From: Nitrospira sp.
GTDB lineage: Bacteria > Nitrospirota > Nitrospiria > Nitrospirales > Nitrospiraceae
Direction: 5' to 3'
DNA: 43,689 nucleotides
NCBI GenBank assembly: GCA_005116885.1
Contig: SWDP01000006.1
Location: 51,377-95,065, forward strand
In this document: piece by piece, positions 25,393 through 34,051 of the stretch
Numbering within the stretch: the stretch's first letter is position 1
Layout of the letters: every line of letters begins with the position of its first letter
Made by a program: the position numbers and the translations under genes
Notes under the pieces: generated by a model
Told to the model about the DNA's origin: nothing
Database searches by the model: none
What the model saw: the letters and a program-made list of their open reading frames with translations, nothing else

Positions 25393-25650
25393 GGCTACGA
25401 CGAGGAGTAGTACGCGATTTGCACAGCAGTAGAGAGCTGGTGAATGGTGCAAACCAGCCTGTGTGGCGCCGAACTCGCCTCTGAGCCAGAATCCATGAAA
25501 CCCGAGTAATGGATTCCGTCTCGCCCCCGTGACAGGGTGTAATGAAGCGCCGTGGATAGCGTATGTTGTCCAAGGCTAAATCAGGGTGGTACCACGGAGC
25601 TTCTTGAGCCTCCGTCCCTGGGCGTAGGGATGGAGGCTTTTGTGTTTTTT
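25393..25650 (+). promoter_or_regulatory. T-box leader, leucine-specific, with terminator
   Basis: A complete T-box riboswitch is visible. Stem I runs from GGCT at 25393 to AGCC at 25487, with the AGAGAG bulge and an apical hairpin (GCTGG...GGTGCAAACCAGC). The specifier loop reads GAACTC at 25471-25476, where CTC (25474-25476) is a leucine codon. The conserved T-box AGGGTGGTACCACGG is at 25583-25597. A 12-bp terminator hairpin (25608-25619 with 25626-25637) is followed by a T-rich run to 25650. Uncharged leucine tRNA would bind and prevent termination, raising leuA expression when leucine is short. Confidence 0.93.
25608..25650 (+). terminator. Rho-independent terminator of the leuA T-box
   Basis: GCCTCCGTCCCT at 25608-25619 pairs with AGGGATGGAGGC at 25626-25637 (12 pairs, one G-U) around a 6-base loop, followed by TTTTGTGTTTTTT. 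It is the expression platform of the preceding T-box. Confidence 0.92.
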
Positions 25651-25773
25651 AGATTGCTGAAAATGTCTTCCCGCGGCGTTCTTGGTCGCGTGCCTCCCTG
25701 CGACGTACCCTGCGGGTACGACTCGGTCGTCTCGCTCCCTGCGGCCTTGCGGGGAAGTCATTTTGAGCAATCT
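25651..25773 (+). repeat. Foldback intergenic repeat, copy R5 (divergent, matched arms)
   Basis: The left arm reads AGATTGCTGAAAATGTCTTCC and the right arm, on the other strand, AGATTGCTCAAAATGACTTC. It differs from R1 at several arm positions, but in the same way in both arms. The central hairpin is GTACCC-TGC-GGGTAC. It begins at the base after the T-box terminator T-run and ends about 7 bases before the leuA ribosome site. Confidence 0.8.
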
Positions 25774-25796
25774 CACAAGAGGAGAGAGGTGAAACC

Positions 25797-26858
25797 ATGA
25801 CCCGCATGATTAGAGTTTTTGATACGACGCTCCGGGACGGCGAGCAATCGCCGGGGGCTAGCATGAATGTGGAAGAGAAAATCATGGTGGCGAAGCAACT
25901 CGCGCGGTTAGGGGTCGATATCATTGAGGCAGGGTTTGCGTATAGCTCGCCTGGGGATTTTGAAGCGGTGCGGCGGATTGCTCAGGAAGTCGAGGGCCCG
26001 ACGATTTGCAGCTTGGCGCGGGCTCGTCCGGAGGATATCGATCGAGCCTGGGAGGCATTGAAGGGGGCTCCGAAGGTCCGCATTCATACGTTTCTCTCGA
26101 CCTCGGATATCCATTTGAAGCATCAGTTTAGAATGACGCGTGATGAAGCAAAGAAACGCGCGGTCGAGATGGTGCAACGTGCGCGGGGCTATGTGGAGGA
26201 TGTGGAGTTTTCGCCCATGGATGCCAGTCGTTCCGATCCGGCGTATCTCTATGAAGTGATTGAGGCGGTGATTGCCGCCGGAGCTGGGACGATCAACATT
26301 CCCGACACGGTCGGCTACGCGGTGCCGCAAGAGTTTGGCCGGCTCATTCGGGGCATTCGTGAGCAGGTGCCGAACAGTGCACAAGCGGTGATCTCTGTCC
26401 ACTGCCATAATGATCTTGGCTTGGCTGTGGGGAATAGTTTGGCGGCGGTGTTTGAAGGAGCAGGCCAAGTCGAATGCACCATCAACGGCATAGGCGAGCG
26501 TGCGGGGAACACAGCATTAGAAGAAATTGTCATGGGGCTTCGGACCAGGAAGGATTTCTATCAAGCCGACACGAGGATTCGCACCGAAGAGATTTCGAAG
26601 ACCAGCCGATTGGTCAGCAAGATCACCGGCATGGTGGTGCAGCCGAATAAAGCGATCGTCGGGGCGAACGCCTTCGCCCATACGTCCGGCATTCACCAAG
26701 ATGGGCTGCTGAAGGACAAGACGACCTATGAAATCATGCGGCCGGAGACCTTGGGTATAGTATGGCGCATGGGATCTTGGCTCCCGGCGCTCGGTCGAAA
26801 AGGCACCGGCTCACGTCCTCAGAGGTCTACTACATTATTGCAGGTCGTGGGCAATTGA
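25797..26858 (+). CDS. leuA: 2-isopropylmalate synthase, 3' truncated by a deletion junction
   Basis: LeuA condenses acetyl-CoA with 2-oxoisovalerate, the first step of leucine synthesis. Residues 1-320 are authentic: [18 protein letters not shown] at the start of the HMGL-like barrel, [15 protein letters not shown] with the metal-binding His pair, NGIGERAGN, and [12 protein letters not shown] of the first linker subdomain. After PETLG near 26756 homology stops; 33 unrelated codons lead to TGA at 26856. Full-length enzymes have about 510 residues, so the second linker and the leucine-binding regulatory domain are missing. The downstream bases encode the end of a cupin in another frame. GAGGAGAGAGG precedes ATG 25797. 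Activity of the product is doubtful. Confidence 0.9.
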   Translation: MTRMIRVFDTTLRDGEQSPGASMNVEEKIMVAKQLARLGVDIIEAGFAYSSPGDFEAVRRIAQEVEGPTICSLARARPEDIDRAWEALKGAPKVRIHTFLSTSDIHLKHQFRMTRDEAKKRAVEMVQRARGYVEDVEFSPMDASRSDPAYLYEVIEAVIAAGAGTINIPDTVGYAVPQEFGRLIRGIREQVPNSAQAVISVHCHNDLGLAVGNSLAAVFEGAGQVECTINGIGERAGNTALEEIVMGLRTRKDFYQADTRIRTEEISKTSRLVSKITGMVVQPNKAIVGANAFAHTSGIHQDGLLKDKTTYEIMRPETLGIVWRMGSWLPALGRKGTGSRPQRSTTLLQVVGN

Positions 26859-27016
26859 CCGTCGATGATGCTGCCGTCGCGCTGGAAGCTGGTTCCGTCG
26901 TCTATGTGCCCCCTGGAGGCACACAGTCTTTGGAAAATGTTGGGCCTACTGACATCGAGTTCCTGTGTCTGGTCGATCCTGCTTGGCGGCCGGAGGATGA
27001 AGAAGTGTTGGAATAG
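26753..27016 (+). pseudogene. Cupin domain protein, 5' deleted remnant
   Basis: In the frame shifted relative to leuA, the bases from about 26753 encode [20 protein letters not shown], then [36 protein letters not shown] and FLCLVDPAWRPEDEEVLE. This is the second half of a small cupin: the SEVYYIxxGxG and PPGxxHxxxN-type motifs are seen, with Gln in place of the usual His in GGTQSLENVG. The N-terminal third and start codon are missing. ATG 26762 is internal to the original gene. The remnant ends 41 bases before leuB. Confidence 0.8.
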
Positions 27017-27057
27017 AAGTTGGTGCGATCAATACTCACAATAGGGGAGAGTAGCCT

Positions 27058-28131
27058 GTGAAAGCGAAGATAGCCGTATTGGCTGGTGATGGAGTGGGTC
27101 GAGAGATCGTTCCTGAAGCGGTAAAGGTGTTGAAGGCTGTAGCCGAGAAGTTCGGCCATACATTCGAATTTCTCCCCGGTGATGTTGGTGGGCAGGCCAT
27201 CGACAAAGTGGGTGTTCCACTTCCTCAAGAAACGCTGACCTTGGCGAAACAGAGCCACGCGGTCTTGCTCGGTGCGGTCGGTGGTCCGAAGTGGGAGGGG
27301 TTAGAGTATAGCTTGCGTCCAGAGCGTGCGCTGCTGGGTTTGCGAGAGCACCTCGGGCTCTATGCGAATTTACGCCCGGCGAAGCTCTATCCGATGTTGG
27401 CCGATGCCTCCACGTTGAAACGTGACGTGATTGAGGGGATCGACATCCTCGTCGTTCGTGAACTGACCGGCGGTATTTATTTCGGGAAGCCCAAGGGGAT
27501 CGAGAAGTTGCCGAACGGAAGCGAGCGAGGCGTCAACACCGAGGTTTATACGACTGAGGAAATCCAACGTATCGCAAAAGTGGCATTCGAGGCGGCGAGA
27601 AAACGACGGAAAAAAGTGATGTCTGTTGACAAAGCGAACGTGCTGGAGTCATCCGAGCTGTGGCGTCGTGTGGTCACGGACGTTCACAAACACTATCCGG
27701 ATATAGAGTTAAGTCATATCTATGTTGATAATGCGGCGATGCAACTCGTGCGTAATCCAAGGCAGTTCGACGTGATGCTCTGCAACAATATCTTTGGCGA
27801 CATTCTGAGCGACGAAGCCGCGATGTTGACTGGGTCCATCGGCATGTTGCCGTCGGCCAGTATCGGCGCGCAGGTCGGATTGTTCGAGCCGATTCATGGC
27901 AGCGCGCCGGACATTGCCGGAAAGAATGTGGCGAATCCTATTGCGACGATTGCTTCGGCGGCGATGATGCTGTCCTATGGGTTCAAGTTGGATGCGGAAG
28001 CGGAAGCCATCGGGCAGGCGATTGTGAAAACGCTCGATCTCGGTTATCGCACGAAAGACATTCACAGTCTTGGTACTCGCCTGGTCAGCACAACGGAAAT
28101 GGGCGAGGCCATCCTGCGCAATCTGAACTGA
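27058..28131 (+). CDS. leuB: 3-isopropylmalate dehydrogenase
   Basis: LeuB oxidatively decarboxylates 3-isopropylmalate, using NAD. The 357-residue protein has the full isocitrate/isopropylmalate dehydrogenase pattern: [22 protein letters not shown], the substrate Arg-rich [47 protein letters not shown] and [26 protein letters not shown] with the metal-binding Asp residues, and the adenine-site [15 protein letters not shown]. The GTG start at 27058 follows GGGGAG. It probably remains cotranscribed from the leuA T-box despite the deletion upstream. Confidence 0.97.
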   Translation: MKAKIAVLAGDGVGREIVPEAVKVLKAVAEKFGHTFEFLPGDVGGQAIDKVGVPLPQETLTLAKQSHAVLLGAVGGPKWEGLEYSLRPERALLGLREHLGLYANLRPAKLYPMLADASTLKRDVIEGIDILVVRELTGGIYFGKPKGIEKLPNGSERGVNTEVYTTEEIQRIAKVAFEAARKRRKKVMSVDKANVLESSELWRRVVTDVHKHYPDIELSHIYVDNAAMQLVRNPRQFDVMLCNNIFGDILSDEAAMLTGSIGMLPSASIGAQVGLFEPIHGSAPDIAGKNVANPIATIASAAMMLSYGFKLDAEAEAIGQAIVKTLDLGYRTKDIHSLGTRLVSTTEMGEAILRNLN

Positions 28132-28149
28132 GAGAGATTTTCGATAGAG

Positions 28150-29355
28150 ATGAAGACTGATCTCACAGCCGGATTGATCCGGACCATTGTCGGTACCGGA
28201 ATCTCAGGCTGGTCAGGTGATGGAACGGTCGCCTCCGCGGCTTGTCTGAATGAGCCGAAGAGTGTGACCCTCGATGCAGAGGGAAATCTCTTCATCGCTG
28301 ATTCGGAGAACCACGTCGTTCGAAAGATTGATCGGAAGACCCTCTGTATCACGACCGTTGCAGGCAGGGTTCAGGCGTTTGACGCAGGGGCGACACCCGT
28401 TCTGCCGGTTTCGAGGTCTGAAGATGTCGATGAGGATCCTCTTGCGGAAATCAGTAAGGTCGACTTGCGCACTGTGACCCAACAGACCGACTTGAGTGGG
28501 ACGGTGCGATATATTGCGGTCAGTGCCGCGCCGGCTATGCACTTCAGTGGTGATGGTGGACCCGCTGATCACGCTCTATTGAATTTTCCAACGGCAGTGG
28601 TGGTCGATCGAGCGGGGCATCTCTATATTGCGGACACCCTGAACCATCGGGTACGGCGCGTGGACGCGGTGACAAGGGCGATTACGACAGTGGCCGGCCT
28701 GGGCAAGCCTCGGTACTCTGGCGATGGAGGATTGGCTGAGGAGGCCGGGTTGAACGAACCGGCTGCCTTAGCGTTGAGCGACGACGGGATTCTCTACATT
28801 GCTGATCAGAGTAACAATCGTGTACGGGCGGTAGATTTGGCCTCGGGAATGATTCGGACGGTCGCAGGGACAGGCACAGCAGCGTATAATGGAGACGGTC
28901 TGACTGCGACAGAGACCGATCTGGCCGGCCCCAGCGGATTGGCGTTGGCATCGGATGGTACGCTGTACATTGCTGATTGTTTCAACCGAAGGATTTGCGC
29001 TGTCGATCCTGTCACTGGTCTGATACGAACTGTGGTAGGGGACGGCGGAGAGTATCGATATCAAGGGTTGGATGAACCGCCCAGCGCCAGTGTCTCTCGG
29101 CCAGCGGGGATTGCATTAGATGAGGCGGGAAATCTCTACATGACCGATTCTGACAATCACCTGGTGCGGCGGTGGGATCGATTGTCAGGGCGTATTGAAC
29201 GCATCGCCGGCGTGGGTGTGTCTGACTATAGTGGCGATGGGGGTGTAGCGCTCGAAGCCGGTTTGAGCTACCCATTTGGAATCGTGTTAGATCGCGCAGG
29301 GCATATGTTCGTGGCCGATACGTTCAATCATCGCATTCGGGAGATCATATTGTAG
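28150..29355 (+). CDS. NHL-repeat six-bladed beta-propeller protein
   Basis: The 401-residue protein consists almost wholly of six NHL repeats with the pattern SGDGG-(A)-LxxPxxVxxDxxGxLYIADxxNHRVRxVD-xxGxIxTVAG. The N-terminal strand GLIRTIVGTG supplies the last strand of the sixth blade, closing the ring. There is no signal peptide or membrane segment, unlike many NHL proteins, so a cytoplasmic scaffold or binding role is likely; no enzyme motif is seen. An insert of about 50 residues separates blades 1 and 2. It sits 18 bases after leuB and 15 bases before asd, within the amino-acid gene run. Confidence 0.85.
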   Translation: MKTDLTAGLIRTIVGTGISGWSGDGTVASAACLNEPKSVTLDAEGNLFIADSENHVVRKIDRKTLCITTVAGRVQAFDAGATPVLPVSRSEDVDEDPLAEISKVDLRTVTQQTDLSGTVRYIAVSAAPAMHFSGDGGPADHALLNFPTAVVVDRAGHLYIADTLNHRVRRVDAVTRAITTVAGLGKPRYSGDGGLAEEAGLNEPAALALSDDGILYIADQSNNRVRAVDLASGMIRTVAGTGTAAYNGDGLTATETDLAGPSGLALASDGTLYIADCFNRRICAVDPVTGLIRTVVGDGGEYRYQGLDEPPSASVSRPAGIALDEAGNLYMTDSDNHLVRRWDRLSGRIERIAGVGVSDYSGDGGVALEAGLSYPFGIVLDRAGHMFVADTFNHRIREIIL

Positions 29356-29370
29356 GTAGGATCGAGGGTC

Positions 29371-30393
29371 ATGTTGAAAAAGAAATCAGGATACGTGGTG
29401 GCCATCCTCGGCGCAACGGGGGCGGTTGGGAAAGAAACTCTTGAGATTTTGGAGGAACGAAAGTTTCCGTTGGCCTCCCTACGTCTGTTTGCCTCAAAGC
29501 GTTCGGCTGGTGAGGTGATGTCGTGCCAAGGCAAAGAGTGGAAGGTCGAAGAACTGACGACGGAGTCGTTGTTTGCCGGTGTTGACTTCGCGTTTATTTC
29601 AGCGACGGACGCCATCAGCCGCGTGTACGGTCAACGGCTTGGAGCGGCCGGGGTTGTCGTCATCGATGACAGCGGCGTCTTTCGGATGGAGGCCGATGTT
29701 CCGTTGGTGGTACCGGAAGTCAACGCCCATGCGCTGACGGCGATGCCTCGCGGCATTGTGTCCATTCCCAATTGCACGACGACCCCGCTTGTTATGGCGC
29801 TCAAGCCGTTGCAGGATGCCGTAGGGGTGAAGCGGGTGGTCGTGACGACGTTTCAATCGGTCTCCGGGACCGGCGCCGCAGCGATGGATGAACTGATGAC
29901 GCAGACAAAAGATCTGATGTCTTTTCGTGACACGAAGGCCAAAGTATATCCCTATCAGATCGCCTTCAACTTGCTGCCGCATATCGGATCTTTCAACGAT
30001 GGAGGCGATTGTTCCGAGGAAGTGAAGATTGCCCGCGAGACGAGGAAAATTCTTGAAACGCCGGCGCTTCGCGTGACGGCGACGACGGTGCGTGTTCCGG
30101 TGTTGCGCTGCCATTCCGAAGCAATTAATGTGGAGTTGGGGCGGCCGCTTAAGCCGAATGAAGCCCGTGCGCTGTTGGCGGCTATGCCGGGGGTGATCGT
30201 GTACGATGATCCCGCCAAGAAGCTCTATCCCATGCCCTTGGATGCGACCGGCAAGGATGAGGTCTACATCGGCCGTGTGAGGGAAGACGAATCGATCACG
30301 AACGGCCTGAATCTCTGGGTGGTGTCCGATAATCTCCGCAAAGGGGCTGCGCTCAATGCGGTGCAAATCGCAGAATATGTCGTTCGAGGCTGA
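29371..30393 (+). CDS. asd: Aspartate-semialdehyde dehydrogenase
   Basis: Asd reduces aspartyl phosphate to the semialdehyde, the branch point to lysine, methionine, threonine and diaminopimelate. The 340-residue protein has the NADP loop VAILGATGAVGKETLEILEER, the nucleophile Cys135 in SIPNCTTTPLVMALKPL, VVTTFQSVSGTGAAAM, the substrate EVKIARETRKIL region and VRVPVLRCHSEAINVE with the catalytic His. Start ATG 29371 fits the family. Its stop overlaps the start of the DUF2905 gene by one base. Confidence 0.97.
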   Translation: MLKKKSGYVVAILGATGAVGKETLEILEERKFPLASLRLFASKRSAGEVMSCQGKEWKVEELTTESLFAGVDFAFISATDAISRVYGQRLGAAGVVVIDDSGVFRMEADVPLVVPEVNAHALTAMPRGIVSIPNCTTTPLVMALKPLQDAVGVKRVVVTTFQSVSGTGAAAMDELMTQTKDLMSFRDTKAKVYPYQIAFNLLPHIGSFNDGGDCSEEVKIARETRKILETPALRVTATTVRVPVLRCHSEAINVELGRPLKPNEARALLAAMPGVIVYDDPAKKLYPMPLDATGKDEVYIGRVREDESITNGLNLWVVSDNLRKGAALNAVQIAEYVVRG

Positions 30394-30647
30394 TGGCTGA
30401 ATGGGGAAATCTCGGAAAAGTATTTGTCGGGGTTGGATTGTGTGTAGTGTTGGTCGGCCTGTTGCTGCTGATCGCAGATCGAGTTCCTGGAATCGGGAAT
30501 CTCCTCGGATGGTTCGGAAAACTTCCCGGCGACATCTCCATTCGACGAGATAACTTCAGCTTTTCGTTTCCCATTGTCACCAGCCTGCTCCTCAGTGTCA
30601 TCCTGAGTCTGGTATTCTATCTGATTACATGGATCTTTCGCCGATGA
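30393..30647 (+). CDS. DUF2905 small membrane protein
   Basis: The 84-residue protein has two hydrophobic helices (about residues 9-28 and 58-81) separated by the conserved GNLLGWFGKLPGDISIRRDNFSFSFPIVTSLLLS loop typical of DUF2905. It should be an inner-membrane protein of unknown function. The start overlaps the asd stop (TGATG-type junction) and its end overlaps the SpoIID-like gene. Confidence 0.87.
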   Translation: MAEWGNLGKVFVGVGLCVVLVGLLLLIADRVPGIGNLLGWFGKLPGDISIRRDNFSFSFPIVTSLLLSVILSLVFYLITWIFRR

Positions 30648-31858
30648 GCCAGTTGAGGAGCAGCGTGTATCGCGCCATTGCGGTAGGGGCCTGTCTTCTC
30701 AGCCTGTCTTCTGGAGCCGAGGCGGCAGAATCGATCCGGGTGCTGCTGTCTGCCGATGTGCTACGGCTCGATATCCGTTCAAGCAATCTGCTGTGGGCGA
30801 CCGACGCAAAAGGCCGTCGTCAGGCCTTGCGCACGCCGGCTCAGATCATCGCTGCCGGCAAGGGGTTTTTATTGAACGGTGTTCGCAGGCAGGCGGAGCA
30901 GTTGACATTGCATGGCGGAGGGCAAGGGCTCACACTGACCTTCCCGCGACCCACTCGGAAGTCCAAAGGGGCGGCGGTGTTATCGGGCGACTCCGGCACA
31001 GAGGTCTCGGTGAGCGGCCTCATTCATCTCGTGCGAAAAGATAAGGGGTTTCTGGTTATTAACCAAGTCGATATGGAAGAGTATGTCAAAGGTGTGGTTC
31101 CTGCCGAGGTCAGTTCAGCGTGGCATCCTGAGATGCTGAAAGCACAGGCGGTTGCAGCCAGAACCTATGCGCTCTATCAGCAGAAGTTGAGTGCCGCGCG
31201 GGAGTATGACGTGGCGGCGACCGTACAAGATCAAGTCTACCGCGGGAAGCAGGGGGTTGATGCTGCGATTCTACGAGCGGTTGAAGAGACGAGAGGGCTG
31301 GTTGTGACCTTCCAGGATGCGCCGATCTACGCAGCGTTCTCATCAACTGCAGCCGGATTGACGGAAGATGCGACGAATGTGTGGTCGAAAGAATATCCGT
31401 ATCTCAAGGGTGTGGAGTGTCCCTTCGACCTGATGTCGCCCTATTTTCAATGGAAGTCTTCCTTCAAAATCGACACCCTCGAGCAGAATTTGCGGGAGCA
31501 GGGCTTTCCTGTGGGTACGATTGCGACGATCACGCCGTTGTCGTTCAGCAGAGGAGGGCGAGTCGCCACGCTGCGTGTTCTCCACTCCGACGGTGAATTG
31601 GTTCTTCGCGGAGAAGAGTTGCGGAAATTGGTTGGCTACACCATCATCCCCAGCACGCAGTTTGCCATCGAGTCGATCGGCCAGGATGTGGTATTGTCCG
31701 GTTATGGTGCGGGCCATGCTGTTGGCATGTGCCAATGGGGCGCGAAAGAACTGGCTGAGTTGGGCTATCCTTTCTCGATGATTCTTCGATATTATTACCC
31801 AGGGACGGAATTGCAGAACATGACGTTGACGAAAGCTCCGACCCCGCCGTCTTCCTGA
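30644..31858 (+). CDS. SpoIID/LytB domain protein
   Basis: The 404-residue protein has a signal peptide (hydrophobic residues about 9-20, likely cleavage after AEA near 27) and a SpoIID/LytB domain in the second half: GFLVINQVDMEEYVKGVVPAEVSSAWHPEMLKAQAVAARTYAL, and the C-terminal GYGAGHAVGMCQWGAKELAELGYPFSMILRYYYPGTEL. In spore formers SpoIID is a peptidoglycan lytic transglycosylase; in this non-sporulating type of organism a cell-wall remodelling role is inferred. ATG 30644 overlaps the DUF2905 stop; ATG 30629 is in frame five codons earlier. Confidence 0.88.
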   Translation: MSQLRSSVYRAIAVGACLLSLSSGAEAAESIRVLLSADVLRLDIRSSNLLWATDAKGRRQALRTPAQIIAAGKGFLLNGVRRQAEQLTLHGGGQGLTLTFPRPTRKSKGAAVLSGDSGTEVSVSGLIHLVRKDKGFLVINQVDMEEYVKGVVPAEVSSAWHPEMLKAQAVAARTYALYQQKLSAAREYDVAATVQDQVYRGKQGVDAAILRAVEETRGLVVTFQDAPIYAAFSSTAAGLTEDATNVWSKEYPYLKGVECPFDLMSPYFQWKSSFKIDTLEQNLREQGFPVGTIATITPLSFSRGGRVATLRVLHSDGELVLRGEELRKLVGYTIIPSTQFAIESIGQDVVLSGYGAGHAVGMCQWGAKELAELGYPFSMILRYYYPGTELQNMTLTKAPTPPSS

Positions 31859-32877
31859 TGCAACTCTCAGCATTCGACTTTCCCTTCGATGCCTCGCTGA
31901 TTGCCACTCAGCCAAGCCTTCCGCGCGATCATGCCAGATTGCTTGTGCTACAGCGTGGCGACCGCTCGCTCGCCCATCGCCGCGTCGACGAATTGCCCGA
32001 GCTTCTTCATCCCGGGGACCTCCTTGTTGTCAATAACACAAAGGTTATGGCCGCACGCGTGACTGGACGGAAGCGCCCGTCCGGGGCGGAGGTCGAGATC
32101 CTCTTTGTGAAGGATCTTGGCGATGCGATGTGGGAAGTATTGATTAAGGGAACGTTTCGGCCTGGACAGATTCTTGAGATGGGCGCAGCGGCGGTTGCGG
32201 TGGTGGTTGAGCGTAACGCCAACAGAACGACAGTTCGGGTTGAGAGCCCTATTCCAGTGTCTGAATGGCTGCAACAACATGGCCGGATGCCGCTTCCTCC
32301 TTACATAAAGCGGGCGCCGACCAACCAGGATCGAGCATGGTACCAAACGATGTTTGCGCAGCATGAGGGCGCGATTGCCGCGCCAACTGCCGGACTCCAT
32401 TTCACATCGGATTTGCTGGACCGATTGCGACAGCGAGAGGTCGAACTGAGGGCTGTCACACTGCATGTCGGAGTTGGAACCTTCAAGCCGGTCACGGTTG
32501 ATCAGATCGAAGATCATCGAATGGCCGCGGAGTGGGTCGAGGTCGGAGTAGAGACGGTGCGTGCTATCGAACAGACGCGCGCAACAGGAAGGCGAATTGT
32601 GGCTGTCGGGACCACGGTCGTACGCGCACTCGAAACTGCGGCTCGCGCGGATGGCCAGATCCGACCCTATCAAGGAGAGACGGATATGTTTATGACACCG
32701 GGGTTCCCGTTCAAGGCGGTGGATGCCCTTCTTACGAACTTTCACTTGCCACGGACCACATTGCTGATGTTGGTCTCCGCATTGGCCGGGACAGAATTTC
32801 TCAGACAGGCCTATGCTGAGGCGGTTCGACAGCGCTATCGTTTCTATAGCTATGGCGATGCGATGTTGATTCTCTAG
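31858..32877 (+). CDS. queA: S-adenosylmethionine:tRNA ribosyltransferase-isomerase
   Basis: QueA transfers and isomerises the ribosyl moiety of S-adenosylmethionine onto preQ1-modified tRNA to make epoxyqueuosine. The 339-residue protein is full length, with FDFPFDASLIATQP near the start, GDLLVVNNTKVMAARVTGRK, GRMPLPPYIKRAPTNQDRAWYQTMFA, GAIAAPTAGLHFTSDLL and GVGTFKPV. It begins in the stop of the SpoIID-like gene (TGATG). The stop codon lies in CTAGCAGG, directly at the edge of repeat R6. Confidence 0.97.
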   Translation: MQLSAFDFPFDASLIATQPSLPRDHARLLVLQRGDRSLAHRRVDELPELLHPGDLLVVNNTKVMAARVTGRKRPSGAEVEILFVKDLGDAMWEVLIKGTFRPGQILEMGAAAVAVVVERNANRTTVRVESPIPVSEWLQQHGRMPLPPYIKRAPTNQDRAWYQTMFAQHEGAIAAPTAGLHFTSDLLDRLRQREVELRAVTLHVGVGTFKPVTVDQIEDHRMAAEWVEVGVETVRAIEQTRATGRRIVAVGTTVVRALETAARADGQIRPYQGETDMFMTPGFPFKAVDALLTNFHLPRTTLLMLVSALAGTEFLRQAYAEAVRQRYRFYSYGDAMLIL

Positions 32878-32878
32878 C

Positions 32879-33000
32879 AGGATGCTGAAAAAGTCCGCCA
32901 GCGGCGTTCTCGCATCGCTCAGACCCTCAACGTACCCCAGAGGGTACGCTTCCGGTCTTCACTCGCTGCGGCCTTGCTGGCCGGCCTTTTTGAGCATCCT
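32879..33000 (+). repeat. Foldback intergenic repeat, copy R6
   Basis: Closest in arms to R1: AGGATGCTGAAAAAGTCCG on the left and, on the other strand, AGGATGCTCAAAAAGGCCG on the right. The central hairpin is GTACCC-CAGA-GGGTAC at about 32932-32947. It begins one base after the queA stop codon. Confidence 0.88.
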
Positions 33001-33093
33001 GCGGCTATTTTGTCATCGGCCTATTCGGTCAGATTCCAACGGAGTATTGCGCACAAACTGAGCTTTCTGCAGCTTGCTGACAGAGTCTGAGCG

Positions 33094-33153
33094 TCATCAA
33101 GTCTTCACGTCCGCAAGTCCCGGACGAAGATTGGCTGTTGTAGGACTTGATGA
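33094..33153. terminator. Nested palindrome between convergent genes, possible bidirectional terminator
   Basis: TCATCAAGTC at 33094-33103 and GACTTGATGA at 33144-33153 are perfect inverted repeats, enclosing a second pair, CGTCCG at 33108-33113 and CGGACG at 33121-33126. The site lies between queA and the convergent SurA-N gene. There is no long T-run, so termination is only inferred. Apart from repeat R6 the region 33001-33176 shows no gene. Confidence 0.4.
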
Positions 33154-33176
33154 CCGATGGCTTCTGACGAGGGGCT

Positions 33177-33884
33177 CTACAGCAACTCGCGGTTGATCTT
33201 GATGGGAATGGTCGTTTTGAGGGATTGCGTGTAGGCCATTAGCGCACGTTGTTGCTTTTGAAAGAGGACGTCCTGTATGGCGCGGTCTTTCGCTTCGCTA
33301 GCTTTCGCAGGGTCTGATTCTGTTTGCCGCAATGTGAGAGCTTGGGCTTCGGCAAGTTCGGCAGGAGTGAGGGCGACGGCGTCGCGGATGATCATCCTGG
33401 CCTTGTTGCTCAGTACTTCCTTCGCTTCCATTGCTTCGAATGTTGCAGGTGTCAAATGATTCGCTGCCAGGAGCTGTTTGTAGACTTCCGGATCGAAGGT
33501 GCCGTTCTTTTGAAAATCAGGGATCTGCATGATGACATCGCGCAAGTCGTCGTCAGTGACAGTGAGGCCCATGTTTTTTGCCGCGATGAGCCAGGTTCGA
33601 TTGTCGACCAGTTGATCCACCACTAATTGCTTGATCGTTTCGTCCTTGAATTCTCCAGGGACTTTATCCTTATAGAAACGGTACGTATTTTCATAGGCAC
33701 GCCGGAATTCATCGTGGGACACCGTGAGATCGCCGACGGAGGCGACTCCGGTGCCGGTGTCAGTGCCGGTCTGTCCTCCTAACCCCCAGCCCATCGTGAT
33801 GACGAAGGCGAGGGCGATGACTCCCATGATAGATTTGAGAAGCCAGGGATAGCTGTGCGACCCTTCGCGAATCAATTTGAGCAT
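33177..33884 (-). CDS. SurA N-terminal domain protein, membrane-anchored
   Basis: The 235-residue protein starts with one membrane helix (about residues 14-35) in the N-in orientation of PpiD, followed by a SurA-N-type chaperone domain: VASVGDLTVSHDEFRRAYENTYRFYKDKVP and LVDQLVDNRTWLIAAKNMGLTVTDDDLRDVIMQIPDFQKNGTFDPEVYKQLLAANHLTPATFE. It then ends in a helical segment without a parvulin peptidyl-prolyl isomerase domain. It probably acts as a periplasmic folding helper at the inner membrane. It is convergent with queA and divergent from the RDD gene. Confidence 0.85.
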   Translation of the reverse strand: MLKLIREGSHSYPWLLKSIMGVIALAFVITMGWGLGGQTGTDTGTGVASVGDLTVSHDEFRRAYENTYRFYKDKVPGEFKDETIKQLVVDQLVDNRTWLIAAKNMGLTVTDDDLRDVIMQIPDFQKNGTFDPEVYKQLLAANHLTPATFEAMEAKEVLSNKARMIIRDAVALTPAELAEAQALTLRQTESDPAKASEAKDRAIQDVLFQKQQRALMAYTQSLKTTIPIKINRELL

Positions 33885-34051
33885 GACAACCTCTGGGAAT
33901 GTTCGCCTATATGGATTCTACTCAGGGGGGCTGCACAAAGGCAAGAGACCACTGCGCCACGCACGACCATATTACGATCGAGTAGAGTTTTCGCGCATCA
34001 TGCCAAGGAAGATTGCGTACAATGTCTGATCTGCAGAAGAATGCTCTTTGT

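Noticed and set aside
29599-30366. Minus-strand frame of 255 codons opposite asd
   Set aside because: Antisense shadow of a full-length, motif-complete asd gene; composition is Arg/His-rich and shows no domain.
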